Assembly (NCBI GenBank): GCA_958295685.1
Contig: OY282365.1
Coordinates: forward strand, 2,108,001-2,172,000
Direction: 5' to 3'
Source of the DNA: an uncultured Dehalococcoidia bacterium
GTDB lineage: Bacteria; Chloroflexota; Dehalococcoidia; Lucifugimonadales; CATQGZ01
Length of the DNA: 64,000 bases
This document shows positions 16,914 to 25,416 of the stretch, in pieces. The notes under the pieces are model-generated. The model worked only from the letters and a program-made list of their open reading frames with translations, searched no databases and was not told the origin of the DNA. Every line of letters begins with the position of its first letter. Positions within the stretch are counted from its first letter, which is position 1. Made by a program: the position numbers and the translations under genes.

Positions 16914-16922
16914 TGGTATAAT
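16914..16922 (+). promoter_or_regulatory. Extended -10 promoter element
   Basis: TGGTATAAT, a TGn-TATAAT extended -10, 45 bases before the start at 16968. No convincing -35 at 17 bases upstream, as is allowed for this promoter class. Confidence 0.55.
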
Positions 16923-16967
16923 TCGCTCCGAATTCACTAAGTGGTCAACTCTAATGGGGAGCGCTGG

Positions 16968-17870
16968 ATGATGCCTGTACTATACGCAGCGTCGGACCGG
17001 GCCGGGGCTGGTAAGACGACCTTCTGCGCCGCACTGGCGAGCGCGCTGGTCGAAAGCGGCAAGAGGGCGGCTGTGGTCGAGCGGACAGAGGCGCCCTCTT
17101 TCGTAGGAGCATCCGACGTCGACCTGCTCTTCGTCGAGGGTGACTCCGGCCTGTCTCACGATGACACCGCCAGGATCGCCGACGAACTGGACGCCGTCAT
17201 TCTTGCGGTGATCGCCTTTCGCAGAGACCTGTCGCCTGACGACCTGGACGTCTGGAGAGATAGGCAGGGCGATAGGCTGGCGGGGTTTGTGATCAACGGC
17301 CTGACCAGATACCTCGGAGCCGAGTTCGAGGGAGGGTTCCTGTCCGAGGCCAGGTCGCGGTCGCTGCCCGTGCTGGGCGTCGTCCCTGAGGACAGGCGTC
17401 TGCTCGGGGTGACCGTGGCGCAGCTGGCCGAGTACCTCGGGGCGAGTTTCGTGGTGGACGGCGACGGCGCCGATGGGCTCGTGGAGCACTTCGTAGTGGG
17501 CTCCATGGGGATGGACCCATCCAACGTTCACTTCGGACTCAGTAAGAACGAGGCTGTCATCGTGAGGGCCGACCGCCCGGACGTTCAGATGGGGGCGCTC
17601 GGCAGCTCTCCCGCCTGTCTGGTGCTGACGAAGGGCGCCGCTCCCATCGAGTACGTCAAGAACGAGGCTGAACTGGAGGGGATTCCCATAATGGCGGTTG
17701 CCGCCGATACCCTCGCCACCATGGCTGCCGTAGACGGCTTGATAGACAGGGCGCGGTTCGATCACCCGCTCAAGACCGAGAGATACAGGGAGCTGCTGGA
17801 GCGTCACGTAGACCTGGGGACGCTCTTCGGCCGTCTCGGCCTGGATGGGCCGGTCGGGAGTCGGTCCTAG
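16968..17870 (+). CDS. BioD/Pta-N-type P-loop protein with DRTGG domain
   Basis: 300 residues. The N-terminal half is a dethiobiotin-synthetase-like P-loop domain: AASDRAGAGKTTFCAALAS (Walker A) and VDLLFVEGDSGLS (Walker B region). The C-terminal part (residues about 190-300) is a DRTGG domain, with ACLVLTKGAAPIEYVKNEAE and AADTLATMAAVDGLID. The combination is the N-terminal regulatory module of long phosphotransacetylases (Pta), here as a free-standing protein without the acetyltransferase domain. It probably binds a nucleotide and a small ligand; no reaction can be assigned. The first of two consecutive ATGs was chosen (GGGGAG six bases before). Confidence 0.75.
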   Translation: MMPVLYAASDRAGAGKTTFCAALASALVESGKRAAVVERTEAPSFVGASDVDLLFVEGDSGLSHDDTARIADELDAVILAVIAFRRDLSPDDLDVWRDRQGDRLAGFVINGLTRYLGAEFEGGFLSEARSRSLPVLGVVPEDRRLLGVTVAQLAEYLGASFVVDGDGADGLVEHFVVGSMGMDPSNVHFGLSKNEAVIVRADRPDVQMGALGSSPACLVLTKGAAPIEYVKNEAELEGIPIMAVAADTLATMAAVDGLIDRARFDHPLKTERYRELLERHVDLGTLFGRLGLDGPVGSRS

Positions 17871-17874
17871 CGGC

Positions 17875-18528
17875 CTAGACCTGGTAGACCCCGTCCAAGA
17901 ACCGCCACAGCGCCTCTGCGGCCTCGCCTGTGGCATCCTCCGCAGCCGACCTTCCCGACTCGTCCGTCGCCAGGGCGCATATCGCCTCTTGCTCGGCGTC
18001 GGCGTGCTCCACGTCCAGCGCCTCGTGAACGCTGAAGAAGGCAACCTCGTCTATTCCGTAGAACTCGCGGAGGCCCCTGATCTTCTCTCTGGCGACACCT
18101 GGCACCTGCGACTCGAAGGCGTACAGTGCGGCCGCCCCTGCAACCGGCGCCCGCTCCGACGTCAACCCTGTGAATGTCCGGACCAGCGCTTCGCTTGCCC
18201 TCGACGGCTCGTTTGACGTCACCTCGCCTCTGTCCAGCCCCAGCGCGTCGCAGAACCTGAGCCACAGCTCGACGTGGTTCTCCTCGCCATGCTCCTCGTC
18301 CCAGAGGTTATCGAGCAGCACCTGCCTGACCCGTGCGTCGTCGCAACGGTGATGAACGCCGCTCAGGAACCTGGGGTAGGCCTTCTCGAAGTGGTAGTAC
18401 TGTACCGCGTATTCCTTCAACGATTCGAGCGGCAACGTGCCCTTCGTCCATTCCTGGTAGAAGGGATGCTTCAGGAGGCTCTTGGCCTCGATGATCTTGT
18501 CGATGCGGTCAATCAGATTGTTGGGCAC
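17875..18528 (-). CDS. CADD-family heme-oxygenase-like diiron protein
   Basis: 217 residues, all-helical heme-oxygenase-like fold (PqqC/TenA/CADD group). KHPFYQEWTKGTLPLESLKE (residues about 18-37) and the following YAVQYYHFEKAYPRFLSG are typical of CADD-type proteins; the chlamydial member makes the p-aminobenzoate part of folate from its own tyrosine. Possible metal ligands lie in EEHGEENHVELW, ALYAFESQVPG and VHEALDVEHAD (Glu/His rich). Start GTG at 18528 is set by GGAGG six bases away; a longer frame upstream is not supported. Convergent with the Pta-N-like gene, with only 4 bases between the stops. Whether it acts in folate synthesis here is inference. Confidence 0.78.
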   Translation of the reverse strand: MPNNLIDRIDKIIEAKSLLKHPFYQEWTKGTLPLESLKEYAVQYYHFEKAYPRFLSGVHHRCDDARVRQVLLDNLWDEEHGEENHVELWLRFCDALGLDRGEVTSNEPSRASEALVRTFTGLTSERAPVAGAAALYAFESQVPGVAREKIRGLREFYGIDEVAFFSVHEALDVEHADAEQEAICALATDESGRSAAEDATGEAAEALWRFLDGVYQV

Positions 18529-18639
18529 CTGCCGCCTCCGAATTTCCAGGGTGAGTATTGGACGAAGGCGAGTGTAGCAACGGGTCCGCGCCGGCGTCAA
18601 GGTCTGTGCGAACGAGATTGAACCGGCCCTCACCCCTCC

Positions 18640-18792
18640 TTGAAGCTCATCCGGACCTGTTGATCAGGGGGCGGTGAACTGGGTGAAACCTGTTCAGACT
18701 TTGTGGAACAAGGGGGAGTCCGGAGGAGTTCTCCTCTCTGGCAGGGGTCTGGGGGCCACTCTCCACTCGCCACTGCCCACTGCCCCAGGCCC
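18640..18792. repeat. REP-like unit and heptamer repeats
   Basis: Part of a 1.08-kb stretch without a credible gene (18529-19606). Holds TGTTCAGACTTTGTGGAACA, a GGAGTCCGGAGGAGTTCTCC palindrome, CTCTCTGGCAGGGGTCTGGG and CCACT(C/G)-type heptamers, all recurring elsewhere in the window. Confidence 0.55.
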
Positions 18793-19070
18793 TTGACATC
18801 CGCGAACCCATGTACTAGGATATTCGCACGGAAGGAACGCAGCCATGATCATGCCGAACCACGTGCACGGAACCAACCGGCCCGTAAGGGCACACAAGGG
18901 GCGCCCTCACCCCCGGGACCTGTCCCACAATTGTCCCGGAACTGCTCCGGTCCCGTTCCACATCTGTTCCACAAGTGCCCCACATTTGTTCCACGAAATC
19001 GAACCCTCAGCTACGAGATGGGACAAAATGGAACAGTTTGGGACAGTTTTCAGCAAAACCGGCCCTGCCC
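18793..19070 (+). repeat. Type B repeat module, copy B1, with HUH-transposase-like text
   Basis: TTGACA (18793-18798), 17-base spacer, TAGGAT, six bases, then ACG where other copies have ATG. The first usable frame begins at 18845 and reads MIMPNHVHGTNRPVRAHKGR: IMPNHVHG is the HUH motif of REP-associated tyrosine (RAYT/Y1) transposases, without the rest of that protein. Then follow the left arm (CTGTCCCACAATTGTCCC, CTGTTCCACAAGTGCCCC, ACATTTGTTCCAC), the core CTCAGCTACGAGATG and the right arm GGGACAAAATGGAACAGTTT GGGACAG, broadly the reverse complement of the left arm. The segment from CACGTGCACGG on is nearly identical to B3 at 61.9 kb. Confidence 0.75.
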
Positions 19071-19480
19071 CTCTGCTCGAACCCCGCCTCACACGCCGGG
19101 CAGGTAGCTGTTCAGAGTCTATGAGGACTCTCGTTATCTCACAGCCGCCGTCATACCGGCGCAGGCCGGTATCCGGAGGGGGAGAGGGCATCCCCTCACT
19201 AGGACTGACAGTTACGTTTGGGTATAACTGTTCAGACTCTGTGAGATCCGAAAGGGGAGTCCAGAGGGGTTCCTCTCTGGCAGGGGCTTGGGTCACTGAT
19301 CACTGACCGCTGTCCACTGTTCTCTCCCCTCCGGCAGGGGGTCTGGGCTACACACTGCAACCGCGCCTACACCGACCTACGGTTCTCCCCTCTGGCAGGG
19401 GTCTGGGGGCTTGCCCCCAGTTTCCAATGGGCGGGTGGGTGGGGAAACCAGCCGTCCGATTTTATCAGGACTACGCTGAT
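19071..19480. repeat. Cluster of palindromic REP-like repeats
   Basis: Contains the hairpin ATACCGGC-GCAG-GCCGGTAT (about 19149-19168), two TGTTCAGACTCTGTGAG-type boxes, a CCAGAGGGG...CCTCTCTGG palindrome (19260-19285), CTCCGGCAGGGGGTCTGGG (19329-19347) and the unit CCCCT-CTGGC-AGGGG (19387-19401) followed by the perfect hairpin CTGGGGGC-TT-GCCCCCAG (19403-19420). No gene is supported here. Confidence 0.6.
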
Positions 19481-19606
19481 CGAAAGACCTCATGAAGTCT
19501 GAACAGCTTTACATTTGGGTGCGTGACCTTGACGAACAGGCCTCGACATATTAAGCTTGGGTACAGTTTGAACCATGATCGGGCAGGATTCGGGAGGTAT
19601 GTCTGT

Positions 19607-20614
19607 ATGTCTAGTGGTTTCGTTCGGAAGCATCTCAGCGTCGTCGTCCTGTTGATGGCCGGCGTACTCCTGATATCCGCCTGTTCCGGCAGTCAGGGAA
19701 TTCAGGGAGAGCGGGGTACTCAAGGCCCAGCCGGTCCCGCGGGCCCGGAAGGCCCGGCTGGCCCGGAAGGCCCAGCGGGACCGCAGGGTATCGCGGGTCC
19801 CATAGGGCCTAAGGGAGACCCTGGCGGGCCAGTGGGGCCCGCGGGACCCATAGGGAGCAAAGGTGACAAGGGCGACCGGGGCGTTGCGGGACCGCCTGGC
19901 CCTGAAGGGCCCGATGGGCCCAGAGGGCTCAAGGGTGACCAGGGTGACGAGGGCGTTGCGGGACCGGTTGGCCCTGAAGGGCCTCAGGGACCCCCGGGCA
20001 CCCCAGGCGGGCCGCCGGGACCTCTTGGCCCGCAGGGGCCGGTCGGTCCTCAGGGGCCCATAGGAGAGCGCGGTGTCAAGGGTGACACCGGACCGCAAGG
20101 GCCGCCGGGCGTCCAGGGCGACAGAGGAGACACTGGGCAGACGGGGCCCGAGGGGCCGCCGGGCCTGAGAGGCGTGCCCGGTCCAATTGGCCCGATAGGC
20201 CCGCAAGGGCGGCCGGGTCCTGTCGGGCCGCAGGGTCCTCAGGGTCAGCGGGGTGTCGTGGGGCCTCAAGGCGAGGCGGGACCATTCGGACCGCAGGGGA
20301 TAGTAGGGCCGGCGGGCGTGAGCCAGGCCGAACTGGTAGTCCAGAAGAGCCCATTGAACAGCGAGGACAAGAACTTCACCGTGCGTTGCACGGAGGGCAA
20401 GGTTGCGATAGGCGGGGGCGCGAGAATCCTAGGGCCTCAGGGGTCGGACGACTGGATGACAGTCCCCAGAGGCGTAGCCCTCGTGGCCACGCACCCGCAG
20501 GGCCTGACGGGAGAGAAGCCCGTAACGTGGACGGCCATAGCAAGGGAGATGCAGCCCGTGGCCGGCGACTGGGGTCTCAGCGTCCACGTGATGTGCGCGA
20601 GGGCGACAGACTAA
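19607..20614 (+). CDS. Collagen-like triple-helix lipoprotein
   Basis: 335 residues. Signal peptide HLSVVVLLMAGVLLISAC with lipobox ISAC gives a lipid-anchored exported protein. From about residue 29 to 236 the chain is Gly-X-Y repeats (about 68 triplets by my count), rich in GPQ, GPA, GPI, GPE and charged GDK/GDR/GER triplets; the phase is broken twice by one extra residue (GGPV and GGPP). A ~95-residue globular C-terminal domain follows (VSQAELVVQKSPLNSEDKNF ... LSVHVMCARATD) with two cysteines; it could act as the trimerisation or binding head. Start ATG 19607 follows GGAGG at a 9-base distance. Likely a surface stalk for adhesion; that is inference. A strong terminator follows. Confidence 0.88.
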   Translation: MSSGFVRKHLSVVVLLMAGVLLISACSGSQGIQGERGTQGPAGPAGPEGPAGPEGPAGPQGIAGPIGPKGDPGGPVGPAGPIGSKGDKGDRGVAGPPGPEGPDGPRGLKGDQGDEGVAGPVGPEGPQGPPGTPGGPPGPLGPQGPVGPQGPIGERGVKGDTGPQGPPGVQGDRGDTGQTGPEGPPGLRGVPGPIGPIGPQGRPGPVGPQGPQGQRGVVGPQGEAGPFGPQGIVGPAGVSQAELVVQKSPLNSEDKNFTVRCTEGKVAIGGGARILGPQGSDDWMTVPRGVALVATHPQGLTGEKPVTWTAIAREMQPVAGDWGLSVHVMCARATD

Positions 20615-20650
20615 GGGAGTGCCGGCGGCGCTGAAGAGCGCTCGCAAGAG

Positions 20651-20686
20651 AAAGAGGGCACAGACTCACGAGTCTGTGCCCTCTTT
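20651..20686 (+). terminator. Rho-independent terminator of collagen-like gene
   Basis: Perfect 16-bp stem AAAGAGGGCACAGACT / AGTCTGTGCCCTCTTT with loop CACG, 36 bases after the stop; the T-rich arm ends TCTTTGCTT. It is symmetric and may act in both directions. Confidence 0.8.
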
Positions 20687-20792
20687 GCTTCCCGGTTTCG
20701 CCCGCGCCGATGCCGAATGCCATCGGGGGCCCGCCTCCGTCATTCCGACGAAGCCCTCATCCATCCCAGCGAGGCGCGCCAAGCCCGCTCGT

Positions 20793-20815
20793 CCGAAATC
20801 AGATGGTGATTTCGG
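20793..20815 (-). terminator. Hairpin 3' of the PhyH-family gene
   Basis: CCGAAATCA (20793-20801) and TGATTTCGG (20807-20815) form a perfect 9-bp stem with loop GATGG, about 20 bases beyond the stop of the minus-strand gene at 20834. T tract weak. Confidence 0.4.
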
Positions 20816-20833
20816 TACCTGTCGTCGAGGTAC

Positions 20834-21625
20834 TCAGCGGCTGGTCTCGATCTCCTCCCAGACCTCCAGCCGCTGCTCCAAGTGTCGCAGCCGCTCGGGG
20901 CCGGCGGTGCGCAGCATCGTCTCCCCGTAGGGAGCGTCGTCACCGCTCTCGCGGCGTGCCGCCAGAAGGTCACGAAGCGAGGGCAAGAGGTCCTTCGAGA
21001 AGCGTCGCTCGAAGTTGTAGGTGAACATCCGCCGCCGGTCGCTGCCGCCCCACGAGCTGTGCTTGGTCTTGTGGTTGAAAAGGAGCATGTCGCCGGGTTC
21101 CGACTCGATCGCGTAGGCGGGCACTTCGCCGCCGTCCACGCCCCATATCTCCGGCCGGCTCTCCATCGTCAACGGTACGACTTCATCGAGCGCGGCAGTG
21201 AAGCTGTCCCCCCAGTGGCAGCTGCCGGGTATCACCCGCAGACAGCCGGTGTCCCGCGTTACCGGATCGAGATAGAAGGCTATCTTGAGAGAGTGGTTGG
21301 GTTCGTATGGACGCTGGTCCGAGTGCCATCTGGTATCGCCGACGTAGTAGTTGCCGTCGCTGCCCATGTACCCGTAGTCGCTGCCGAGGATCGACGAAAC
21401 AATGCCGTCCATGCGGGGGTCGTCCAGAAGGCCGGACAGGTATTCGTTGAGGTCGGCGAACGGGGCGATCATCGACCTCTGCTTGAACTCGTGCAGCCTG
21501 CCGCTCTTCTCCCAGACATCCTCGAACGCGCTCGTGATCTCCCCTGCGGTGTCTTTGAAGAGAGCGGGGAACTTGAGGAAACCGAAGGTGTCGTAGAACC
21601 TGATCTGCTGCTCTGTGAGCTTCAC
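20834..21625 (-). CDS. Phytanoyl-CoA dioxygenase (PhyH) family protein
   Basis: 263 residues. Fe(II)/2-oxoglutarate-dependent oxygenase with a jelly-roll fold, cytoplasmic. Iron ligands: HSD in DTRWHSDQRPY (about residue 102) and the distal His in LLFNHKTKHSSWGG (about 188-195), with the 2-oxoglutarate arginine expected in DRRRMFTYNF. The N-terminal helix EQQIRFYDTFGFLKFPALF and the GCLRVIPGSCHWGD strand are family hallmarks. PhyH-like proteins are greatly expanded in SAR202-type Chloroflexota; the substrate of this copy cannot be deduced. It is a single gene, divergent from the ABC exporter. Confidence 0.88.
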   Translation of the reverse strand: MKLTEQQIRFYDTFGFLKFPALFKDTAGEITSAFEDVWEKSGRLHEFKQRSMIAPFADLNEYLSGLLDDPRMDGIVSSILGSDYGYMGSDGNYYVGDTRWHSDQRPYEPNHSLKIAFYLDPVTRDTGCLRVIPGSCHWGDSFTAALDEVVPLTMESRPEIWGVDGGEVPAYAIESEPGDMLLFNHKTKHSSWGGSDRRRMFTYNFERRFSKDLLPSLRDLLAARRESGDDAPYGETMLRTAGPERLRHLEQRLEVWEEIETSR

Positions 21626-21772
21626 CGGACGCCTCCTTCACGAGTTGCACGCTCCCGACGACGGCGGCGAGTGTAGCAACGGTCCCGAATGCTGTCAAAA
21701 GCCATGGAGTTCGATTCGCGTCCTCGGCAGCGTGGGCTTCTGGTAAGCTAAGGACGGGCAGGTTGGCACAGC

Positions 21773-23632
21773 TTGGCAAACACAGGCAGACGGGGACCAT
21801 TTAGAGACAGGCCGGCTACGGGACCGCCGGGCGCGCAGGCGGGCGCATGGGACGGCCTGGAGCCTGTGGCGCGCGCGTCCTCTCCGCCCCGGGTTATCCT
21901 GCGGCTGATGCGCTACGGTCTCCGGCACCGCTGGCGGCTGACCGTAGCCTTCCTGACCATGCTGGGCGCCGTCGCGTCCTCGATGGCGGTTCCTCGTCTG
22001 CTGGGCACGGCTATAGACCGTGCCCTGGTCAGCGGGTTCCAGGCCGACCTTGCGATTCTGGCCGGGGCGATCATCGGACTCGGCTTGATCCGGGGCATAA
22101 CCGGCTACTTCCAGAGCTACCTGTCGGAGGGTGTCTCACAGAGGGCCGCCTTCGACATCAGGAACGATATCTTCGAAAAGCTCCAGAGCCTCAGCTTCGG
22201 ATTCCATGACAGGCAGCAGACCGGCAACCTCATGTCCAAGGCCACGGCGGACGTCGACGCGGTCCGGTGGCTGTTCAGCATGGGGATGATCAACGGCCTC
22301 AGAATCATCCTGATGCTGGCGGCCACGGCCGCGCTGCTGATCTGGCTGAACCCCCGCCTGGGTATAGCCGCCATGGCATTCTTGCCTCTGTTCCTCTGGC
22401 ACGCGGTCGCGATGGGTCAGAAGCTGCGCGGCGTCTGGATGGCGGTGCAGATCGAGACCGGCAAGATGACCACCGTGCTCCAGGAAAGCCTTGCGGGAAT
22501 TCGCGTGGTGAAGGCGTTCGGGGCCCGGCGCCACGAGGAAGAGAAGTTCGAGAAGCGCGCCGAGGCCCTTGCCGATCACAGCTACGGCGTTGCCGCGCTG
22601 TTCGCCACGCGCGGGTCCTGGATGGGCTTCTTCTTCTCCATCGCCACCGCAGTCATACTCTGGGTGGGAGGCCGTGAGGTCTTGGCCGATCGGCTGACCC
22701 CCGGCGAGATGGCGGCATTCATCCTCTACATGAGTATGTTGGCCATGCCCGTGCGAATGACGGGCTGGATCGTCAACATCTTCTCCAGGGCCTCGTCGGC
22801 GGGCCGGCGGATATTCGACGTCCTGGACGCCGAGTCGCCCGTCAAGGAGAGGCCGGGCGCACGCGACGTCGGCCGGGTCCGGGGCGGCGTCCGGTTTGAG
22901 GACGTGACCCTCTCCTATGACGAGGGGCCGCCTGCGATTCGACACGTCAGCTTCGAGGCCAGGCCCGGTCAGATGGTTGCCATCCTGGGGGCCGCCGGTT
23001 CGGGCAAGAGCACCCTCGTGCACGCGGTTCCCCGCTTCTACGACGTGTCCTCGGGGCGAGTGCTGATCGACGGCGCCGACGTCCGCGGCGCCAGCCTGTC
23101 ATCGCTCCGTAAGAACGTCGGCATCGTTCTCCAGGACGTGTTCGTCTTCGGAGCGTCGATCCGCGACAACATCAAGTACGGCGTGGACGACGCATCCGAC
23201 GCGGACGTCTTCCGGGCCGCCCGGATAGCCCAGATGCACGATTTCATAGTGAGTCTCCCGGAGGGGTACGACACCCAGGTCGGCGAGCGCGGCGTCACCC
23301 TGTCCGGAGGACAGCGCCAGCGCCTCGCCATAGCGCGCACCATTCTCCTGGACCCGCCCATCCTCATCCTGGACGACTCGACCTCCAGCGTGGACGTCGG
23401 CACCGAGTACCAGATACAGCGCGCCCTGGCCGAGGTGGTCAAGGGGAGAACGACGTTCGTGATTGCCCACAGGCTGTCCACGATTCGCAGCGCCGACCTG
23501 ATACTGGTGGTCGAGGACGGAGAGGTCGTCGAGCGAGGCGGGCACGAGGACCTCCTCCGCCTGGACGGATACTACCGCAGGATATACGACCTGCAGCTCA
23601 AGCCCCAGGAGAACGGAGGGGGCGTCGAATGA
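21773..23632 (+). CDS. Heterodimeric ABC exporter subunit 1 (degenerate-site ATPase)
   Basis: 619 residues: six-helix type I exporter membrane domain (residues about 45-335), then the nucleotide-binding domain. Walker A GAAGSGKST, signature LSGGQRQRLAIARTILL, Walker B ILILDDSTSSVD and H-loop IAHRLSTIRSAD. The residue after Walker B is Asp (LDD) instead of the catalytic Glu, so this subunit contributes the degenerate site, while its intact LSGGQ completes the partner's active site. Start taken as TTG 21773; a GTG near 21864 (just before ARASSPPRVILRLM) is a plausible shorter start. The stop overlaps the next gene by 4 bases, so the two are made together. Confidence 0.88.
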   Translation: MANTGRRGPFRDRPATGPPGAQAGAWDGLEPVARASSPPRVILRLMRYGLRHRWRLTVAFLTMLGAVASSMAVPRLLGTAIDRALVSGFQADLAILAGAIIGLGLIRGITGYFQSYLSEGVSQRAAFDIRNDIFEKLQSLSFGFHDRQQTGNLMSKATADVDAVRWLFSMGMINGLRIILMLAATAALLIWLNPRLGIAAMAFLPLFLWHAVAMGQKLRGVWMAVQIETGKMTTVLQESLAGIRVVKAFGARRHEEEKFEKRAEALADHSYGVAALFATRGSWMGFFFSIATAVILWVGGREVLADRLTPGEMAAFILYMSMLAMPVRMTGWIVNIFSRASSAGRRIFDVLDAESPVKERPGARDVGRVRGGVRFEDVTLSYDEGPPAIRHVSFEARPGQMVAILGAAGSGKSTLVHAVPRFYDVSSGRVLIDGADVRGASLSSLRKNVGIVLQDVFVFGASIRDNIKYGVDDASDADVFRAARIAQMHDFIVSLPEGYDTQVGERGVTLSGGQRQRLAIARTILLDPPILILDDSTSSVDVGTEYQIQRALAEVVKGRTTFVIAHRLSTIRSADLILVVEDGEVVERGGHEDLLRLDGYYRRIYDLQLKPQENGGGVE

Positions 23633-25416
23633 TGCGGGGATGGTCGCGCGTCGACGTGGACGAGGACGACCAGGGGACGATATACGACAGAGAGGTGATC
23701 GCGCGCCTGATCGGGTACGTCCTCCCCTACAGGGGCATCATGGTCCTCGCAATTGCCGCCATGCTTGTCTACACGGCGACCGTGGTGGCCTTGCCGTGGA
23801 TGGTGAGGCTGGCGATCGATGATTACGTCCGCGTCGGGGACCGGGCGGGCTTGGACGTGGTCGTCGCGCTCTTTCTGGCAGCGTCGCTCGTCCAGCTCTT
23901 GAGCAGCATCCTGCACCTCAAGTTGATAGCGAGGGTGGCGCAGCGGGTGCTGCACAAGCTCCGGGTCGATCTGTTCGTGCACACCCACAAGCTCTCGATG
24001 TCCTACTTCGACCGGCATGAGGTGGGCAAGACGATGTCGCGGATTCAAAACGACGTGCAGCATCTTCAGGAGTTCATCTCCATCGTGGTGCTGAGCCTGG
24101 CAGACGTGCTCAGCCTCGCCGGCATCGTCGCGGCGATGTTCTTGATGAGCGCGCCGCTGGCCCTGATCGCGTTCTCGGTAATACCGCTGCTGTTCATCAT
24201 GCTGGTCGTGTGGCAGCGCTTCGCGCGGGTTGCTTTCCTCAGGGTCCGTCGGAGGCTGGCGGTCGTAAACTCCGAGCTTCAGGAGAACATATCGGGCGTG
24301 AGGGTCGTGCAGAGCATGAACAGGGAGCGGTCGAACATACGGAGGTTCGGCGCGGCCAACTACTCGCACCTGGACGCTACGCTCCAGTCGAGCCGCTTCT
24401 CGTCCTTCCTCTTTCCGTCCGTGGAGGTGGTCAGCGCCCTGGGGTTGGGGCTGCTCGTGTTCTTCGGCGGGAGCATGGTCTTGAGCGGCGGCCTGGAGGC
24501 CGGCGTGCTCGTGGCGTTCGCGCTGTACATCCAGCGCTTCTTCGATCCGGTGAGGAACCTGACCATGCAGTACGGCGACCTGCAGAGAGCCATGGCGTCG
24601 GGGGCGCGCATCTTCGAGCTCCTGGACACCAAGCCTGAGATAGTCGACAGGCCTGGCGCCCAGGAGCTCCCTTCGATCAGGGGCGACGTGCGGTACGATG
24701 GAGTCGACTTTCACTACTCGCCGGACGCACCCGTGCTTCGGGGAGTCGACGTTCACGTCAGGCCGGGTGAGACGGTGGCCCTCGTGGGGCCGACCGGGGC
24801 GGGCAAGACTTCCTTCGTCTCCCTTCTCATGCGTCTGTACGACGTGACGGGAGGGCGGATCACGATCGACGGCCACGACGTCCGTGACGTCACCCAGCTA
24901 TCCCTGGCGCGTCAGATGAGCATAGTCACTCAGGAGCCGTTCCTGTTCTCCGACAGCGTCAGGGAGAACATCCGGTACAGCCACGCAGGGATCACGGACG
25001 AGGAGGTGGAGTCGGCCGCCCGGTCGGTGGGCGCTCACGACTTCATCTCCAGGCTGCCGCAGGGTTACGAGACGCCCCTGCATGAGCGTGGGAGCAATCT
25101 GAGCGTCGGCCAGCGGCAGCTGGTCAGCTTCGCGAGGGCCCTGGCCGCCAACCCGCGTATCCTGGTGCTGGACGAGGCCACGGCCAACATCGACACTCAC
25201 ACCGAGGCGGTCATCCAGAACGCTCTCGGCAGACTGCTGGAGGGCCGCACCGCGATTGTGATCGCTCACAGGCTGTCCACCATCCGAAACGCGGACAGGA
25301 TAGTCGTCCTGGACAACGGCCGCGTGGTGGACCAGGGGGACCACGAGGAGCTTCTGGCCCGCGGCGGCCTCTATGCCGAGCTGCACTCCCTCACCGCCGG
25401 GGGCGGGCCCGGTTAG
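23629..25416 (+). CDS. Heterodimeric ABC exporter subunit 2 (catalytic ATPase)
   Basis: 595 residues, transmembrane domain (about 25-325) plus ATPase. Walker A GPTGAGKTS, Walker B ILVLDEATANID with the true catalytic Glu, H-loop IAHRLSTIRNAD, but the signature is altered to LSVGQRQLVSFARAL. This is the mirror of subunit 1 (Asp after Walker B, normal LSGGQ), so the pair builds one canonical and one degenerate ATP site, as in TM287/288 and BmrCD-type multidrug exporters. Substrate unknown. The ATG overlaps the previous stop. Its TAG overlaps the stop of the convergent DapA-family gene. Confidence 0.9.
   Translation: MMRGWSRVDVDEDDQGTIYDREVIARLIGYVLPYRGIMVLAIAAMLVYTATVVALPWMVRLAIDDYVRVGDRAGLDVVVALFLAASLVQLLSSILHLKLIARVAQRVLHKLRVDLFVHTHKLSMSYFDRHEVGKTMSRIQNDVQHLQEFISIVVLSLADVLSLAGIVAAMFLMSAPLALIAFSVIPLLFIMLVVWQRFARVAFLRVRRRLAVVNSELQENISGVRVVQSMNRERSNIRRFGAANYSHLDATLQSSRFSSFLFPSVEVVSALGLGLLVFFGGSMVLSGGLEAGVLVAFALYIQRFFDPVRNLTMQYGDLQRAMASGARIFELLDTKPEIVDRPGAQELPSIRGDVRYDGVDFHYSPDAPVLRGVDVHVRPGETVALVGPTGAGKTSFVSLLMRLYDVTGGRITIDGHDVRDVTQLSLARQMSIVTQEPFLFSDSVRENIRYSHAGITDEEVESAARSVGAHDFISRLPQGYETPLHERGSNLSVGQRQLVSFARALAANPRILVLDEATANIDTHTEAVIQNALGRLLEGRTAIVIAHRLSTIRNADRIVVLDNGRVVDQGDHEELLARGGLYAELHSLTAGGGPG

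Noticed and set aside
21700..21790. tRNA-like GAGTTCGATTC word
   Set aside because: The flanking bases do not form a T stem and no acceptor or anticodon arms can be built.
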